From positions 1,612,001 through 1,676,000 of the forward strand of contig NZ_CP080376.1 of the NCBI RefSeq assembly GCF_019443405.1: DNA of 64,000 bases. Reading direction: 5' to 3'. Source of the DNA: Brevundimonas sp. PAMC22021. Its GTDB lineage: Bacteria; Pseudomonadota; Alphaproteobacteria; Caulobacterales; Caulobacteraceae. The position numbers and the translations under genes are program-made. This document shows, piece by piece, positions 45,660-53,789 of the stretch (the first letter of the stretch is position 1; every line of letters begins with the position of its first letter). The notes beneath the pieces are model-generated. The model made no database searches, was not told where the DNA came from, and saw nothing but the letters and a program-made list of their open reading frames with translations.

Positions 45660-46807
45660 AAGGGCTCTCCTTGATCGCTGTGAATGGTGCGTCTGGCTTC
45701 GGCATCCGGCGTCCGGCCGACGGTCCGCCGTCTCAGCCAACTCCGGCTCGGTCGCTCGACCAGACCATAGATGGCGGCCGCCGCGGCGAGGGTGACCGCC
45801 AGCATGGCCGCCAGTTCAAGAAGACCCATCCGATAGTCGCCCGGCCAGCCCCCGAGAGTCTGGGCGGCATTGCGCCACACCATCAGGATCGGAATATGGA
45901 CGAGGTAGAGGGCGAACGAGGCCTCACCGGCGAAGATTGTGATCGGGTGCGACAGGAAGGTCCTGACACCTGCCTTGGCGAGCAGCGCCAGGGCGAGAAC
46001 GAAGGGTCCCGCCGCAGCGACGATAAGGCGATCGTCGGCGCCGATCTGCATGGCGAGCAAGAGCGCCACGGTGGCTCCGACGGCGCCCGCGATGGCTGTC
46101 CGCGGGGACGGCGCCCAGCGCGCTCCGAGATAGTAGAGGCCAATCCCGAGCAGGAACTCCGGAACAATGCGCAAGACGCCCATATTGTCTTCCGCGCGGG
46201 GCAGTACCGAGCCGAACCACTGCCGGTAGATCGCGTCCAGCAGGATGAACAGGCCAGTCGCCGCCGCCACGAGCATCCATGGCCTGTGTCGAAATCGCAG
46301 GGCGACCGCAGCGTAGGCCGGAAAGGCGAGATAGACGGCCCACTCGGCCGACAGCGACCAGGCGGGACCGTTCCACAGAACCATCCCGTCTCGCGGGAAC
46401 CACGCCTGAATCAGAAAGAAGGTGGTCAGGAAATCCGCAGCGTTGAACCGCCCGGGCTCCAGGCCGACGTCCAGAAGCGGCGCGACGAGCACGAGCGCCA
46501 GCATCGCCACCAGAATGAACAGGTGCGCCGGGTAGATGCGGGCGAACCGCGCCGCGAGGAACCGCCTGTAGTTCACCGGCCGATCACCCTGCAGGTAAAC
46601 ATGGGTGAGGATGAAGCCCGACAGGATGAAGAAGATGTCGACCGCGAGACGAGCCCGGTTCAACAGTCCGGCCGCGCCCTCGGGCAGCGTCCATTGCAAC
46701 TGGTAGTGAAACAGGACCACGCCGAGCGCGAGGAAGAACCGCACCCCCGTCAGCGGATCGAGCCGGTCCGGGAACGGACCCGCGGCCGGATCTGACCTCT
46801 CGCTCAC
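45656..46807 (-). CDS. OafA/YrhL-type membrane acyltransferase
   Basis: A 383-residue polytopic acyltransferase-3 family protein with about ten membrane helices. The N-terminal LTGVRFFLALGVVLFHYQ contains the conserved catalytic His, and FFILSGFILTHVYLQGDR follows. Such enzymes O-acylate surface sugars or lipids. It overlaps the DUF411 gene by 4 bases, so the two are co-transcribed, although a functional link to copper is not evident. Confidence 0.9.
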   Translation of the reverse strand: MSERSDPAAGPFPDRLDPLTGVRFFLALGVVLFHYQLQWTLPEGAAGLLNRARLAVDIFFILSGFILTHVYLQGDRPVNYRRFLAARFARIYPAHLFILVAMLALVLVAPLLDVGLEPGRFNAADFLTTFFLIQAWFPRDGMVLWNGPAWSLSAEWAVYLAFPAYAAVALRFRHRPWMLVAAATGLFILLDAIYRQWFGSVLPRAEDNMGVLRIVPEFLLGIGLYYLGARWAPSPRTAIAGAVGATVALLLAMQIGADDRLIVAAAGPFVLALALLAKAGVRTFLSHPITIFAGEASFALYLVHIPILMVWRNAAQTLGGWPGDYRMGLLELAAMLAVTLAAAAAIYGLVERPSRSWLRRRTVGRTPDAEARRTIHSDQGEPF

Positions 46808-46936
46808 ATCGCCTCCCCCGACACGAGCGGGTCCTCCCGGTCGTTCTCTGGTATCTACGCGGCGGGCCGCTCTCCCCCTCGTGAGGGGCTGGGCGGTTCG
46901 GCGCGTATGGCAAAGGGGGCGTGACGCAGGTGCGTA

Positions 46937-47218
46937 ATGACTGAAGAGATCGAGCGACTGATCGGGGCTGCGGCGCCTGGCGATACGGGGCGGTTGGAGG
47001 GTCTGGAAGAGGCTGTCTGGGCACGGATCGCCGTGCGCAGGGATTCGGCGTCGATGGGCCAGGTTCGGGTCGCCGCCGTAGGGCTCGCCCTCGTGCTCGG
47101 CGTGGCCAACGGTGGATTGCTGCTCCTGGCGTCGCCCAGGCCAGAGCCCTCTGAGTTGCGCATCTTTACAGTCTCCGCGGGCCTGTCGCCTCTCGATCCC
47201 CTGGATGTCCGGGGATGA
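46937..47218 (+). CDS. CnrY-like small anti-sigma factor candidate
   Basis: A 93-residue protein with a short cytoplasmic N-terminus (TEEIERLIGAAAPGDTGRLE) and one membrane helix at about residues 43-65 (VRVAAVGLALVLGVANGGLLLL). Size, topology and position directly before a CnrX-like sensor and an ECF sigma match CnrY of the nickel/cobalt CnrYXH system. Sequence similarity alone is too weak to name it. It overlaps the next gene by 4 bases. Confidence 0.65.
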   Translation: MTEEIERLIGAAAPGDTGRLEGLEEAVWARIAVRRDSASMGQVRVAAVGLALVLGVANGGLLLLASPRPEPSELRIFTVSAGLSPLDPLDVRG

Positions 47219-47655
47219 GAGCGCGCTGGAAATCCGTCACCCTGACAGCCGTGCTGGCGGCGCTCGCCAGCGGTGCGGCGACCTGGGCGAGCGCGACCTT
47301 GGTCATGCGAGAGCGTCAGCCACCGAGTCTGCATAGCGTCGTTCACGAGCAGTTGGACCTGAGCGCCGAACAGGATCGTCGTCTGGACGCGATCGAAGCG
47401 CGCTTCGCCGCGCGTCGCCCCGCGCTGGAAGCAGAGGTGCGGACCGCCAACCGCGAGCTCGCCGCCGCCATCGCCGCGAGCGATGGAAACACGCCCCAGG
47501 TGCAGGCGGCGGTGGATCACTTCCACGCGGCCATGGGCGATCTGCAGAAAGCGACCATCGCACACGTCTTCGAGATGCGGTCGGTGCTCACCCCGGCGCA
47601 GGCTGAGGTCTTCGACGCCGCGGTGGTGGACGCCCTGCGTGCCGACGCCGGCTAG
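47215..47655 (+). CDS. CnrX-like periplasmic heavy-metal sensor
   Basis: A 146-residue membrane-anchored periplasmic protein with an N-terminal helix (LTAVLAALASGAATWASATL). The helical hairpin has LHSVVHEQLDLSAEQDRRLD, FHAAMGDLQKATIAHVFEMR and SVLTPAQAEVFD, as in the heavy-metal-resistance (CnrX/Spy-like) family. His residues and the Met fit metal sensing. It sits between the small anti-sigma candidate and the ECF sigma gene. Confidence 0.82.
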   Translation: MRARWKSVTLTAVLAALASGAATWASATLVMRERQPPSLHSVVHEQLDLSAEQDRRLDAIEARFAARRPALEAEVRTANRELAAAIAASDGNTPQVQAAVDHFHAAMGDLQKATIAHVFEMRSVLTPAQAEVFDAAVVDALRADAG

Positions 47656-47664
47656 GCGCGGCGC

Positions 47665-48225
47665 GTGGAGGGCGACAGCATTGAAGCGCGTGCAGCTGGC
47701 GGGGACAGGGGCGCCTTCAGCGCCTTGATGGCGGCGACCAAGGGCGATCTCTACAGGTTCGTTCGGCGCTATGTCGGCGATGAGGCGGAAGCGCACGACC
47801 TGCTCCAGGAAACCTACACGGCCGCGTGGCTCGCGCTGCGGCGGTATGATGCGGCGCGGCCCTTCGATGTCTGGCTCCGGTCGATCGCCCTCAACAAATG
47901 CCGGGACTGGAGCCGTCGGCGTGCGGTGCGTCGGGTAGTGCGCGGCGTGATGGGCCTCGACGCCCCTGAAGCGTCGGCGGTTCGGATCGAGACGCCGTCT
48001 CCAGAAACCCAACTGGACGATCGCCGCCGGGCCGAGGCGCTTCATCGCGCACTGACCCGCCTGCCTGACGGCCTCAAGGCCCCTCTTCTGCTGGCCACGC
48101 TCGAAGGTCGCTCGCACGGCGAGATCGCGGCGATCATGGGCGTCACGACCAAGGCCGTTGAGACGCGGATCGCCCGCGCCCGCAAGCGGCTTGCCGAGGA
48201 CATGGCCGTTCCCGGGGGCGCTTGA
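47665..48225 (+). CDS. CnrH-like ECF sigma factor
   Basis: A 186-residue ECF sigma factor starting with GTG. Region 2 has YVGDEAEAHDLLQETYTAAW and region 4 has LPDGLKAPLLLATLEGRSHG with the helix-turn-helix GVTTKAVETRIARARKRL. It is 9 bases after the CnrX-like gene and 126 bases before copA. It most likely drives copper-resistance genes when the periplasmic sensor detects metal. Confidence 0.9.
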   Translation: MEGDSIEARAAGGDRGAFSALMAATKGDLYRFVRRYVGDEAEAHDLLQETYTAAWLALRRYDAARPFDVWLRSIALNKCRDWSRRRAVRRVVRGVMGLDAPEASAVRIETPSPETQLDDRRRAEALHRALTRLPDGLKAPLLLATLEGRSHGEIAAIMGVTTKAVETRIARARKRLAEDMAVPGGA

Positions 48226-48351
48226 CCTCATCGTGTCGCCGGACGGCGAAGGGCGGTTTATTTCGAGGTGTGGCGACCTGCCGCAAGGGCGTTGTCGCCG
48301 ACGTGCGTATGTCTACCAGAAGCCGACACGCGTCCGAGGAACCCCCCGCCT

Positions 48352-50178
48352 ATGCCCATGCCAAGTCTCGATCGCCGAATGCTTCTCAGGGGCGCCGCCG
48401 TAAGCGGCGGGCTGCTTGGCCTGCAGGGCCTTCTGCCGGCCTGGGCGCAGACCGGATCGGCGGGGCTGAGAGCGGACCTGCCGACGCTGAGCGGGCCCAA
48501 CATCGACCTGATGGTCGGCCACTCGCCTTTCACGGTCGGAGGCCGGACCGGCCATGCCGTGACGATCAACGGGGTGCTTCCGGCGCCCTTGCTGCGCCTG
48601 CGCGAGGGACAGAACGTGCGACTGTCCGTGACCAACGGCCTGGATGAGGACACCTCGATCCACTGGCACGGCCTGTTGCTGCCATTCCAGATGGACGGCG
48701 TCCCGGGCATCAGCTTCCCGGGCATCAAGCCGCGGGAAACCTTCGTCTATGAGTTCCCGATCAAGCAGTCAGGCACCTTCTGGTACCACAGCCACTCCAA
48801 TCTCCAGGAGGCGATGGGCCACTACGGTCCGATCGTCATCGATCCGGCGGGCGCCGATCCGGTCGGCTACGACCGCGAGCATGTGCTGGTCCTGTCGGAC
48901 TGGAGCTTCATGCACCCGCACGAGATCCTGGAGAAGCTGAAGAAGAGCCCCGGCTATTTCAACCAGCAGCGCACCACCCTGGCCGGCCTCATGGACGGCA
49001 GCGACCGCATGAGCCTGGAAGAGCGGCGCATGTGGGGTGAGATGCGGATGGACCCGCGCGACATCCTGGACGTCAACGGCTCGACCTACACCTATCTGAT
49101 CAACGGCCACGGCCCGCAGGAGAATTGGACCGGCCTGTTCCGACCCGGCGAGCGGGTGCGGCTGCGCATCATCAACGCCTCCGCCATGTCGATCTTCAAC
49201 GTCCGCATCCCTGGCTTGCCGATGACCGTGGTGCAGGCCGACGGCGAGAACGTCCGCCCGGTCGAGACCGACGAGTTCCAGATTTCGGTCGCCGAAACCT
49301 ACGACGTTATCGTCCGGCCGACCGAAGACCGGGCCTACACCATCGTGTCCGAAGCGATCGACCGGTCAGGCATGGGCCGGGCGACCCTGGCCCCGCGCCT
49401 TGGAATGACGGCCGAAGTCCCGCCGCTGCGGGAGGTGCCGAACCTTACCATGCGCGACATGGGCATGGGCGGAATGGACCATGGCGCCATGGGCGGCATG
49501 GACCACGGTAGCATGGCCGGGATGGATCATGGTGCGATGGCAGGCATGGACCATGGCGCCCCGGCGCAAGGCGCGACACCGGCGCATGACATGGGCGAAA
49601 TGTCCATGTCGGGCATGAACATGCGCGATCCCGAGAACGCGCCTCCGGACATGGCGGTCGGCGTCGGCGTCGATGCGATCGCCATGGATCCGGCCAATCG
49701 CCTGGGCGAGCGGCCGATCGGTCTCAACAACGTCGACCACCGCGTTCTAGTCTACACCGACCTGGTGTCGCTGCAGCCGAACAAGGACCAGCGCCCGCCG
49801 TCGCGGACAATGGAAATACACCTGACCGGCAATATGGAGCGGTTCATGTGGGGCTTCGACGGTCGCAAGTTCAGCGAGCTGGTCGAGCCGATCCGCTTCG
49901 AGCGCGACGAGCGGGTGCGCGTGACCTTGGTCAACGACACCATGATGGCCCACCCCATTCACCTGCACGGCCACTTCTTCGAGCTGGTCACCGGTGGCCC
50001 CGCCGGACATCAACCCCTGAAGCACACGGTGAACGTCGCGCCCGGCGGCAAGGTGACGTTCGACCTGACCGCCGACGCGCCCGGCGACTGGGCCTTCCAC
50101 TGCCATATGCTGATGCACATGCACGCGGGCATGTTCAACGTCGTCACGGTCCGCCCCCTGGACGGAGTCGCGTCATGA
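48352..50178 (+). CDS. copA: Multicopper oxidase CopA
   Basis: A 608-residue periplasmic copper oxidase (CopA/PcoA) that oxidises Cu(I) and binds copper. A twin-arginine signal (DRRMLLRGAAVSGG) exports it folded. All four copper-ligand motifs are present: HWHGLLLP, WYHSHSN, HPIHLHGHFFEL and HCHMLMHMHAGM. A Met/His-rich repeat at about residues 374-403 (units of GGMDHGAM) is a typical CopA copper-binding insert. It overlaps copB by 4 bases. Confidence 0.97.
   Translation: MPMPSLDRRMLLRGAAVSGGLLGLQGLLPAWAQTGSAGLRADLPTLSGPNIDLMVGHSPFTVGGRTGHAVTINGVLPAPLLRLREGQNVRLSVTNGLDEDTSIHWHGLLLPFQMDGVPGISFPGIKPRETFVYEFPIKQSGTFWYHSHSNLQEAMGHYGPIVIDPAGADPVGYDREHVLVLSDWSFMHPHEILEKLKKSPGYFNQQRTTLAGLMDGSDRMSLEERRMWGEMRMDPRDILDVNGSTYTYLINGHGPQENWTGLFRPGERVRLRIINASAMSIFNVRIPGLPMTVVQADGENVRPVETDEFQISVAETYDVIVRPTEDRAYTIVSEAIDRSGMGRATLAPRLGMTAEVPPLREVPNLTMRDMGMGGMDHGAMGGMDHGSMAGMDHGAMAGMDHGAPAQGATPAHDMGEMSMSGMNMRDPENAPPDMAVGVGVDAIAMDPANRLGERPIGLNNVDHRVLVYTDLVSLQPNKDQRPPSRTMEIHLTGNMERFMWGFDGRKFSELVEPIRFERDERVRVTLVNDTMMAHPIHLHGHFFELVTGGPAGHQPLKHTVNVAPGGKVTFDLTADAPGDWAFHCHMLMHMHAGMFNVVTVRPLDGVAS
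49471..49560 (+). repeat. Met/His-rich repeat in CopA
   Basis: Four tandem near-copies of a unit encoding Gly-x-Met-Asp-His-Gly-x within copA. Such stretches bind Cu(I) in PcoA/CopA proteins. Confidence 0.8.
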
Positions 50179-51371
50179 ACCGTTTCGCCGTCGCCCTCGC
50201 GCCGCTGATCCTCGCCGCCAGCGCCTTTAGCGCCCAGGCGCAGGACCCACACGCGGGCCATGTCATGCCGGCGACCCCGGCGCCGCGACCCGCGCCTGAA
50301 CCGGTCGTCCGGCCTCAGACGCCCCCTCCCTCGCCCGCTCAGGACCCGCATGCCGGTCATGTCATGCAGCCCGCGCCAACGCCGCCGGCGCCGGACCCTC
50401 ATGCCGGTCATCCGATGCCGGCTGATCCCCAGAGCGTCGATCCGCACGCGGGTCACGACATGTCGACCATGGCGCCAACGACGCAGCCCGATCCGCACGC
50501 GGGCCACGACATGTCCGCCATGCCCTCCGCTCAAGCCGATCCCCATGCCGGTCACGACATGTCGACCATGAGCAAGGGGCCGCCGGACGTGCCGACCAGC
50601 GCCGACAATCCCGGCCGGCCTCCGGAGGATCCGCTCCCCGCCGCCGCCCTCAGCGGTCCCGCGCACGCCGCCGATCTGGTTTTCGGCGCCGAGGCGATGG
50701 CCGCCGCCCGTGAGACCTTGGTTCGCGAAAACGGGGACGTCCGCACCACGGCCGTCATCATCGACCGTCTGGAAGCCGGCTTCGGCGATGACGGCGAGTC
50801 GTATCTCTGGGACGTCCAGGGCTGGAGCGGCGGAGACATCAATCGCTTCTGGTGGAAGTCCGAAGGCGAAGGCGACTTTGGCGGCGAGCTGGGGCAGGCC
50901 GAGGTCCAGGCGCTGTACAGCCGCGCGATCTCGCCGTTCTGGGATATGCAGGCCGGCGTGCGCCAGGATTTCCGGCCCGACGGCGAGGATACGACGCACC
51001 TTGTTCTCGGCCTGCAGGGCCTCGCGCCCTACTGGTGGGAGATCGACGCGGCCGCCTTCCTCTCCACCGAAGGCGACCTGACCGCCCGCGTCGAGGCCGA
51101 ATACGACCAGCGCATCACCCAGCGCCTGATCCTCCAGCCGCGCCTCGAAATCGACGCTTCGGCGAGCGACATTCCGGAGCTGGAGATCGGCTCCGGCTTG
51201 TCGTCGATCGAGGCGGGCCTGCGTCTGCGCTACGAGTTCCGCAAGGAGTTCGCCCCCTATGTCGGCGTTGAGTGGAGCCGAGCGCTCGGCGACACCGCCG
51301 ACTACATCGAAGCCCGAGGCGGCGAGGCTGACGACACCCGTCTCGTCGTCGGCCTCAAGGCCTGGTTCTGA
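50175..51371 (+). CDS. copB: Outer-membrane copper resistance protein CopB
   Basis: A 398-residue CopB/PcoB protein. A signal peptide (residues 1-23) precedes a low-complexity segment of about 110 residues with six copies of Asp-Pro-His-Ala-Gly-His-x-Met. The C-terminal half is the CopB beta-barrel domain (LVFGAEAMAAARETLVRENG; PYVGVEWSRALGDTADY) ending in an aromatic residue (GLKAWF). The ATG overlaps the copA stop (ATGA). The longer frame to 49848 runs inside copA and was discarded. Confidence 0.95.
   Translation: MNRFAVALAPLILAASAFSAQAQDPHAGHVMPATPAPRPAPEPVVRPQTPPPSPAQDPHAGHVMQPAPTPPAPDPHAGHPMPADPQSVDPHAGHDMSTMAPTTQPDPHAGHDMSAMPSAQADPHAGHDMSTMSKGPPDVPTSADNPGRPPEDPLPAAALSGPAHAADLVFGAEAMAAARETLVRENGDVRTTAVIIDRLEAGFGDDGESYLWDVQGWSGGDINRFWWKSEGEGDFGGELGQAEVQALYSRAISPFWDMQAGVRQDFRPDGEDTTHLVLGLQGLAPYWWEIDAAAFLSTEGDLTARVEAEYDQRITQRLILQPRLEIDASASDIPELEIGSGLSSIEAGLRLRYEFRKEFAPYVGVEWSRALGDTADYIEARGGEADDTRLVVGLKAWF
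50243..50561 (+). repeat. DPHAGH-x-M repeats in CopB
   Basis: Six copies of an eight-residue His/Met unit separated by Pro-rich spacers. The same unit recurs once at the N-terminus of the following CopC-like protein. Confidence 0.85.
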
Positions 51372-51387
51372 CCGAAGGAGACCCCCC

Positions 51388-51771
51388 ATGATCCGCACTC
51401 TCGTCCTCACGGCCGCCCTGGCCTTCGCCGGCGCCGCCGCCGCTCAGGATCCTCACGCCGGGCACACGATGCCGGCGCAGGCCGCTGCGCCGCAATCGGG
51501 CGTCACCACGGTTCCGGCGAACGGGGCGATGACCCATGGGTCGCCCGAACGCTTCAGCGTCACCTTCCCGCACGCGATGGTCCTGAAGACAGTGACCCTG
51601 ACCGCCGAGGGACAGGCCCCGGTGGTCGTGAACGCCCCCGCCGCGCCGGCCGCCGCGACCGTCAGCGTGGCTCTTCCCCGGCTCGCCGCGGGAACCTACA
51701 CGGCCGCCTGGACCGCTGAAGGTCCGGACGGCCACAAGATGTCCGGCTCTGTCAGCTTCATGGTTCACTAG
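51388..51771 (+). CDS. CopC-family protein
   Basis: A 127-residue periplasmic CopC-domain protein. A signal peptide is followed directly by DPHAGHTM, the same unit as in CopB, and then a CopC beta-sandwich ending in GPDGHKMSGSVSFMVH. The ATG is preceded by GAAGGAG. It is the third gene of the copA-copB operon and a second CopC in the window, longer at the N-terminus than the one at 43193. Confidence 0.9.
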   Translation: MIRTLVLTAALAFAGAAAAQDPHAGHTMPAQAAAPQSGVTTVPANGAMTHGSPERFSVTFPHAMVLKTVTLTAEGQAPVVVNAPAAPAAATVSVALPRLAAGTYTAAWTAEGPDGHKMSGSVSFMVH

Positions 51772-51781
51772 GAGAACGACG

Positions 51782-52009
51782 ATGCGAGTTTCCAACCTGC
51801 TGGCCGCCGCCGGCGCGATCCTGGCCCTGAGCGCTGGAGCGGCCCTGGCCGCCGAAGGCTGCGACTGTTGCGAGGACATGGCCGCTGACGCCGCCATGAG
51901 CTGCTGCGACAAGATGAAGTCTGACGCTTCGCCGCCCGCCGAACCCGCGCCGCCCGCGCCGGCGCCCTCGGATGCTCCGGCTCCCCAAGGTCACGCCGAC
52001 CATAACTGA
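51782..52009 (+). CDS. Small Cys-rich secreted protein
   Basis: A 75-residue protein with a signal peptide ending near ALAAEG, then CDCCEDMAADAAMSCCDKMK, holding five cysteines, and a Pro/Ala tail ending in HADHN. The clustered cysteines and Met residues suggest a periplasmic copper-binding (metallothionein-like) role, but no family is recognised. It is the last gene of the copA-copB-copC operon. Confidence 0.8.
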   Translation: MRVSNLLAAAGAILALSAGAALAAEGCDCCEDMAADAAMSCCDKMKSDASPPAEPAPPAPAPSDAPAPQGHADHN

Positions 52010-52023
52010 CCGGCCGATCTGAA

Positions 52024-52069
52024 CCGCTCCGGCAGGCGCTCCGACTGATCGGAGGTCTGCCCGGAGCGG
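52024..52069. terminator. Stem-loop ending the copper operon
   Basis: A long imperfect stem: CCGCTCCGGCAG pairs with CTGCCCGGAGCGG with one bulge, enclosing a perfect inner hairpin CTCCGA-CTGA-TCGGAG. It lies between convergent genes and could stop both. Confidence 0.55.
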
Positions 52070-52076
52070 ACAGGCG

Positions 52077-52376
52077 TCAACTCTCGGTCTTCGCCGCGCT
52101 GAGCCGCGCCTCGCTCCCTGGGGCGCCGCCTGCCGCAATCCGGATGAAACGGACGGTCTCGGCCCGCGTCCGCGGTTCAGCGACGAAACCCGCCTCGGCG
52201 AAGGCGAGATGCTGGGGCATCGGCGCCCTCGCCGTATCCACGCGCCACCAAACCTCCAGCGACGCCGCCTTGGGCAAAATGCCCCCGGCGATCCGCTCGA
52301 TGTCCCGAAAGGACAGGTCCACCTCGGCGCTCTTCTGACGTCGGAGAAAGGCTGCGAGCGGCGCGTATTTAGCCAT
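52077..52376 (-). CDS. DUF7662-like small protein
   Basis: A 99-residue cytoplasmic protein starting AKYAPLAAFLRRQKSAEVDL with SFRDIERIAGGILP and WWRVDT, which resembles the DUF7662 family of small proteins. Function is unknown. It converges with the copper operon. Confidence 0.7.
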   Translation of the reverse strand: MAKYAPLAAFLRRQKSAEVDLSFRDIERIAGGILPKAASLEVWWRVDTARAPMPQHLAFAEAGFVAEPRTRAETVRFIRIAAGGAPGSEARLSAAKTES

Positions 52377-52570
52377 CTGGGTGTCTTGCTCCACTGCTGC
52401 CGGGGGTCAAGCCCGGCTGGCGCGCTTGGGCTGGCCGATCTAGACTCGCCGGCGGCGGGTTCCGGGAACGATAGGCGCCGATCAAGAGCCAGGGGACGTG
52501 CAAACGTCGGCGGCGATCGGCGGCGAAACGCCGGGCTTCATCACAGAAGTTCCTGGCCCGCCCCCTCCCC

Positions 52571-52813
52571 TCATCCCGGGTCGATCAGACCTTGCCGGAC
52601 CGCCGAGGCGACCGCTTCGATCCGGGTCCGGACCCGGAGTTTGGAGCAGGCCTTCTCAAGATAGCTGTCCACGGTGCGGGGCGACAGCGACAGAATGATT
52701 CCGATGTCGGAAGAGCTTTTCCCGCGACAGACCCATTGCAGACATTCCTGTTCGCGCGGGCTCAGGGTGACCGCGTGCGATCCACGGCCCGGATCTTCGG
52801 ATACAGCTTCCAT
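52571..52813 (-). CDS. LuxR-type helix-turn-helix protein, DNA-binding domain only
   Basis: An 80-residue protein consisting almost only of a LuxR/GerE DNA-binding domain: LSPREQECLQWVCRGKSSSD, then LSLSPRTVDSYLEKACSKL. The frame is open to 53065, but the extra 84 residues are Arg-rich and not protein-like. The missing sensor domain means it is either a stand-alone regulator or the remnant of a larger one. It lies upstream of the lasso cluster on the opposite strand. Confidence 0.7.
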   Translation of the reverse strand: MEAVSEDPGRGSHAVTLSPREQECLQWVCRGKSSSDIGIILSLSPRTVDSYLEKACSKLRVRTRIEAVASAVRQGLIDPG

Positions 52814-53293
52814 ATTACACCACCGGTTGTCCGACTCCCTCCGTACACGGCGGGTTCGCGCCCGGGCAACGTCGATGAATTGCGGGTCGCCCGCAGGTTT
52901 CTTGCGGGACGGAAGCCTCCCCGCCGGTTGAACCGCAGACAGGTCGCGACTACAGCGGGGCCGTCGGGCGCCGCGAGATAGGCGCACAGCCGGAGCCGGG
53001 GTTCGTCGCTGACGGAGGCGGCGCTGCGCGCTGAAGTAACGGGCCTCGTTCGCAGAGGATTCCAACGCCCGACCCCTCCCGCTTGCGTCGGGATTCCGTT
53101 TGATTCATGCTCGCCAGGCCGACCTACGCGTCGGCAGGGGCTTGGAATCCCCTGTGCGATATCTTCTTCGACGACCCACGCGCGGCGTGGCTGTCGCTGA
53201 CCGGATCACCGTGTCAGGCGTGTGAGCGCCTGCGCCCGGCTGTCCGTTCGCGCCCCGGATTCCAGCCGTCTGAATTGCGGTCGGAGAGGCAGG
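52814..53293. other. Gap upstream of the lasso-type sigma gene
   Basis: About 480 bases without a supported gene. A minus-strand frame continues from the LuxR-like gene but looks like noise. The promoters of the divergent LuxR-like and FecI-like genes must lie here. Confidence 0.45.
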
Positions 53294-53779
53294 GTGAGCG
53301 AAGCGAAGCCATTGCAAGCGGAGGTCGGCGGCGGCCTGGACGGCCTGTACCGCCGCTACGCTGCGTGGTTGAACCGTCGCCTCCGGGCTCGGATCGGTCC
53401 GGACGATGCGGCCGACGTCGTGCAGGAAACCTATATCCGCATCGCGCCCTTCGCCGACGGCGGGATCGCCCATCCCCGCGCCTTCCTGCTCCGGGTCGCC
53501 CTCAATCTGGTGCGCGATGACGCCAAACATAGGCGCCGTCGGCCAAGCGACGCCGACCTCCAATCCCCCGAATCCGAAGGCGCGCCCCAGTTCGATCAGG
53601 TTCTGCTCGCCCAGATCATACGATCCATGCCGCAACTCTACCGCGACGTCTTCGTCTTGAGCCGCTTTGACGGTATGACGTATCCCGAGATCGCCAAGGA
53701 GCTCGAGATCAGCGTCAAGACGGTGGAGTGGCGGATGTCCAAGGCGCTCGACTACTGCGCGCTGCGGCTGGACCTTTAG
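53294..53779 (+). CDS. FecI-like ECF sigma factor
   Basis: A 161-residue FecI-type sigma factor: region 2 PDDAADVVQETYIRIAPFAD and region 4 DGMTYPEIAKELEISVKTVE. GTG at 53294 is chosen, after a GGAGAGG stretch. It starts the FecI-FecR-TonB receptor set that directs cell-surface signalling. Confidence 0.9.
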   Translation: MSEAKPLQAEVGGGLDGLYRRYAAWLNRRLRARIGPDDAADVVQETYIRIAPFADGGIAHPRAFLLRVALNLVRDDAKHRRRRPSDADLQSPESEGAPQFDQVLLAQIIRSMPQLYRDVFVLSRFDGMTYPEIAKELEISVKTVEWRMSKALDYCALRLDL

Positions 53780-53789
53780 GCGAAGACTG

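Noticed and set aside
49848..50174. N-terminal extension of copB
   Set aside because: Lies inside copA in another frame; the real start at 50175 has a signal peptide and overlaps copA by 4 bases.
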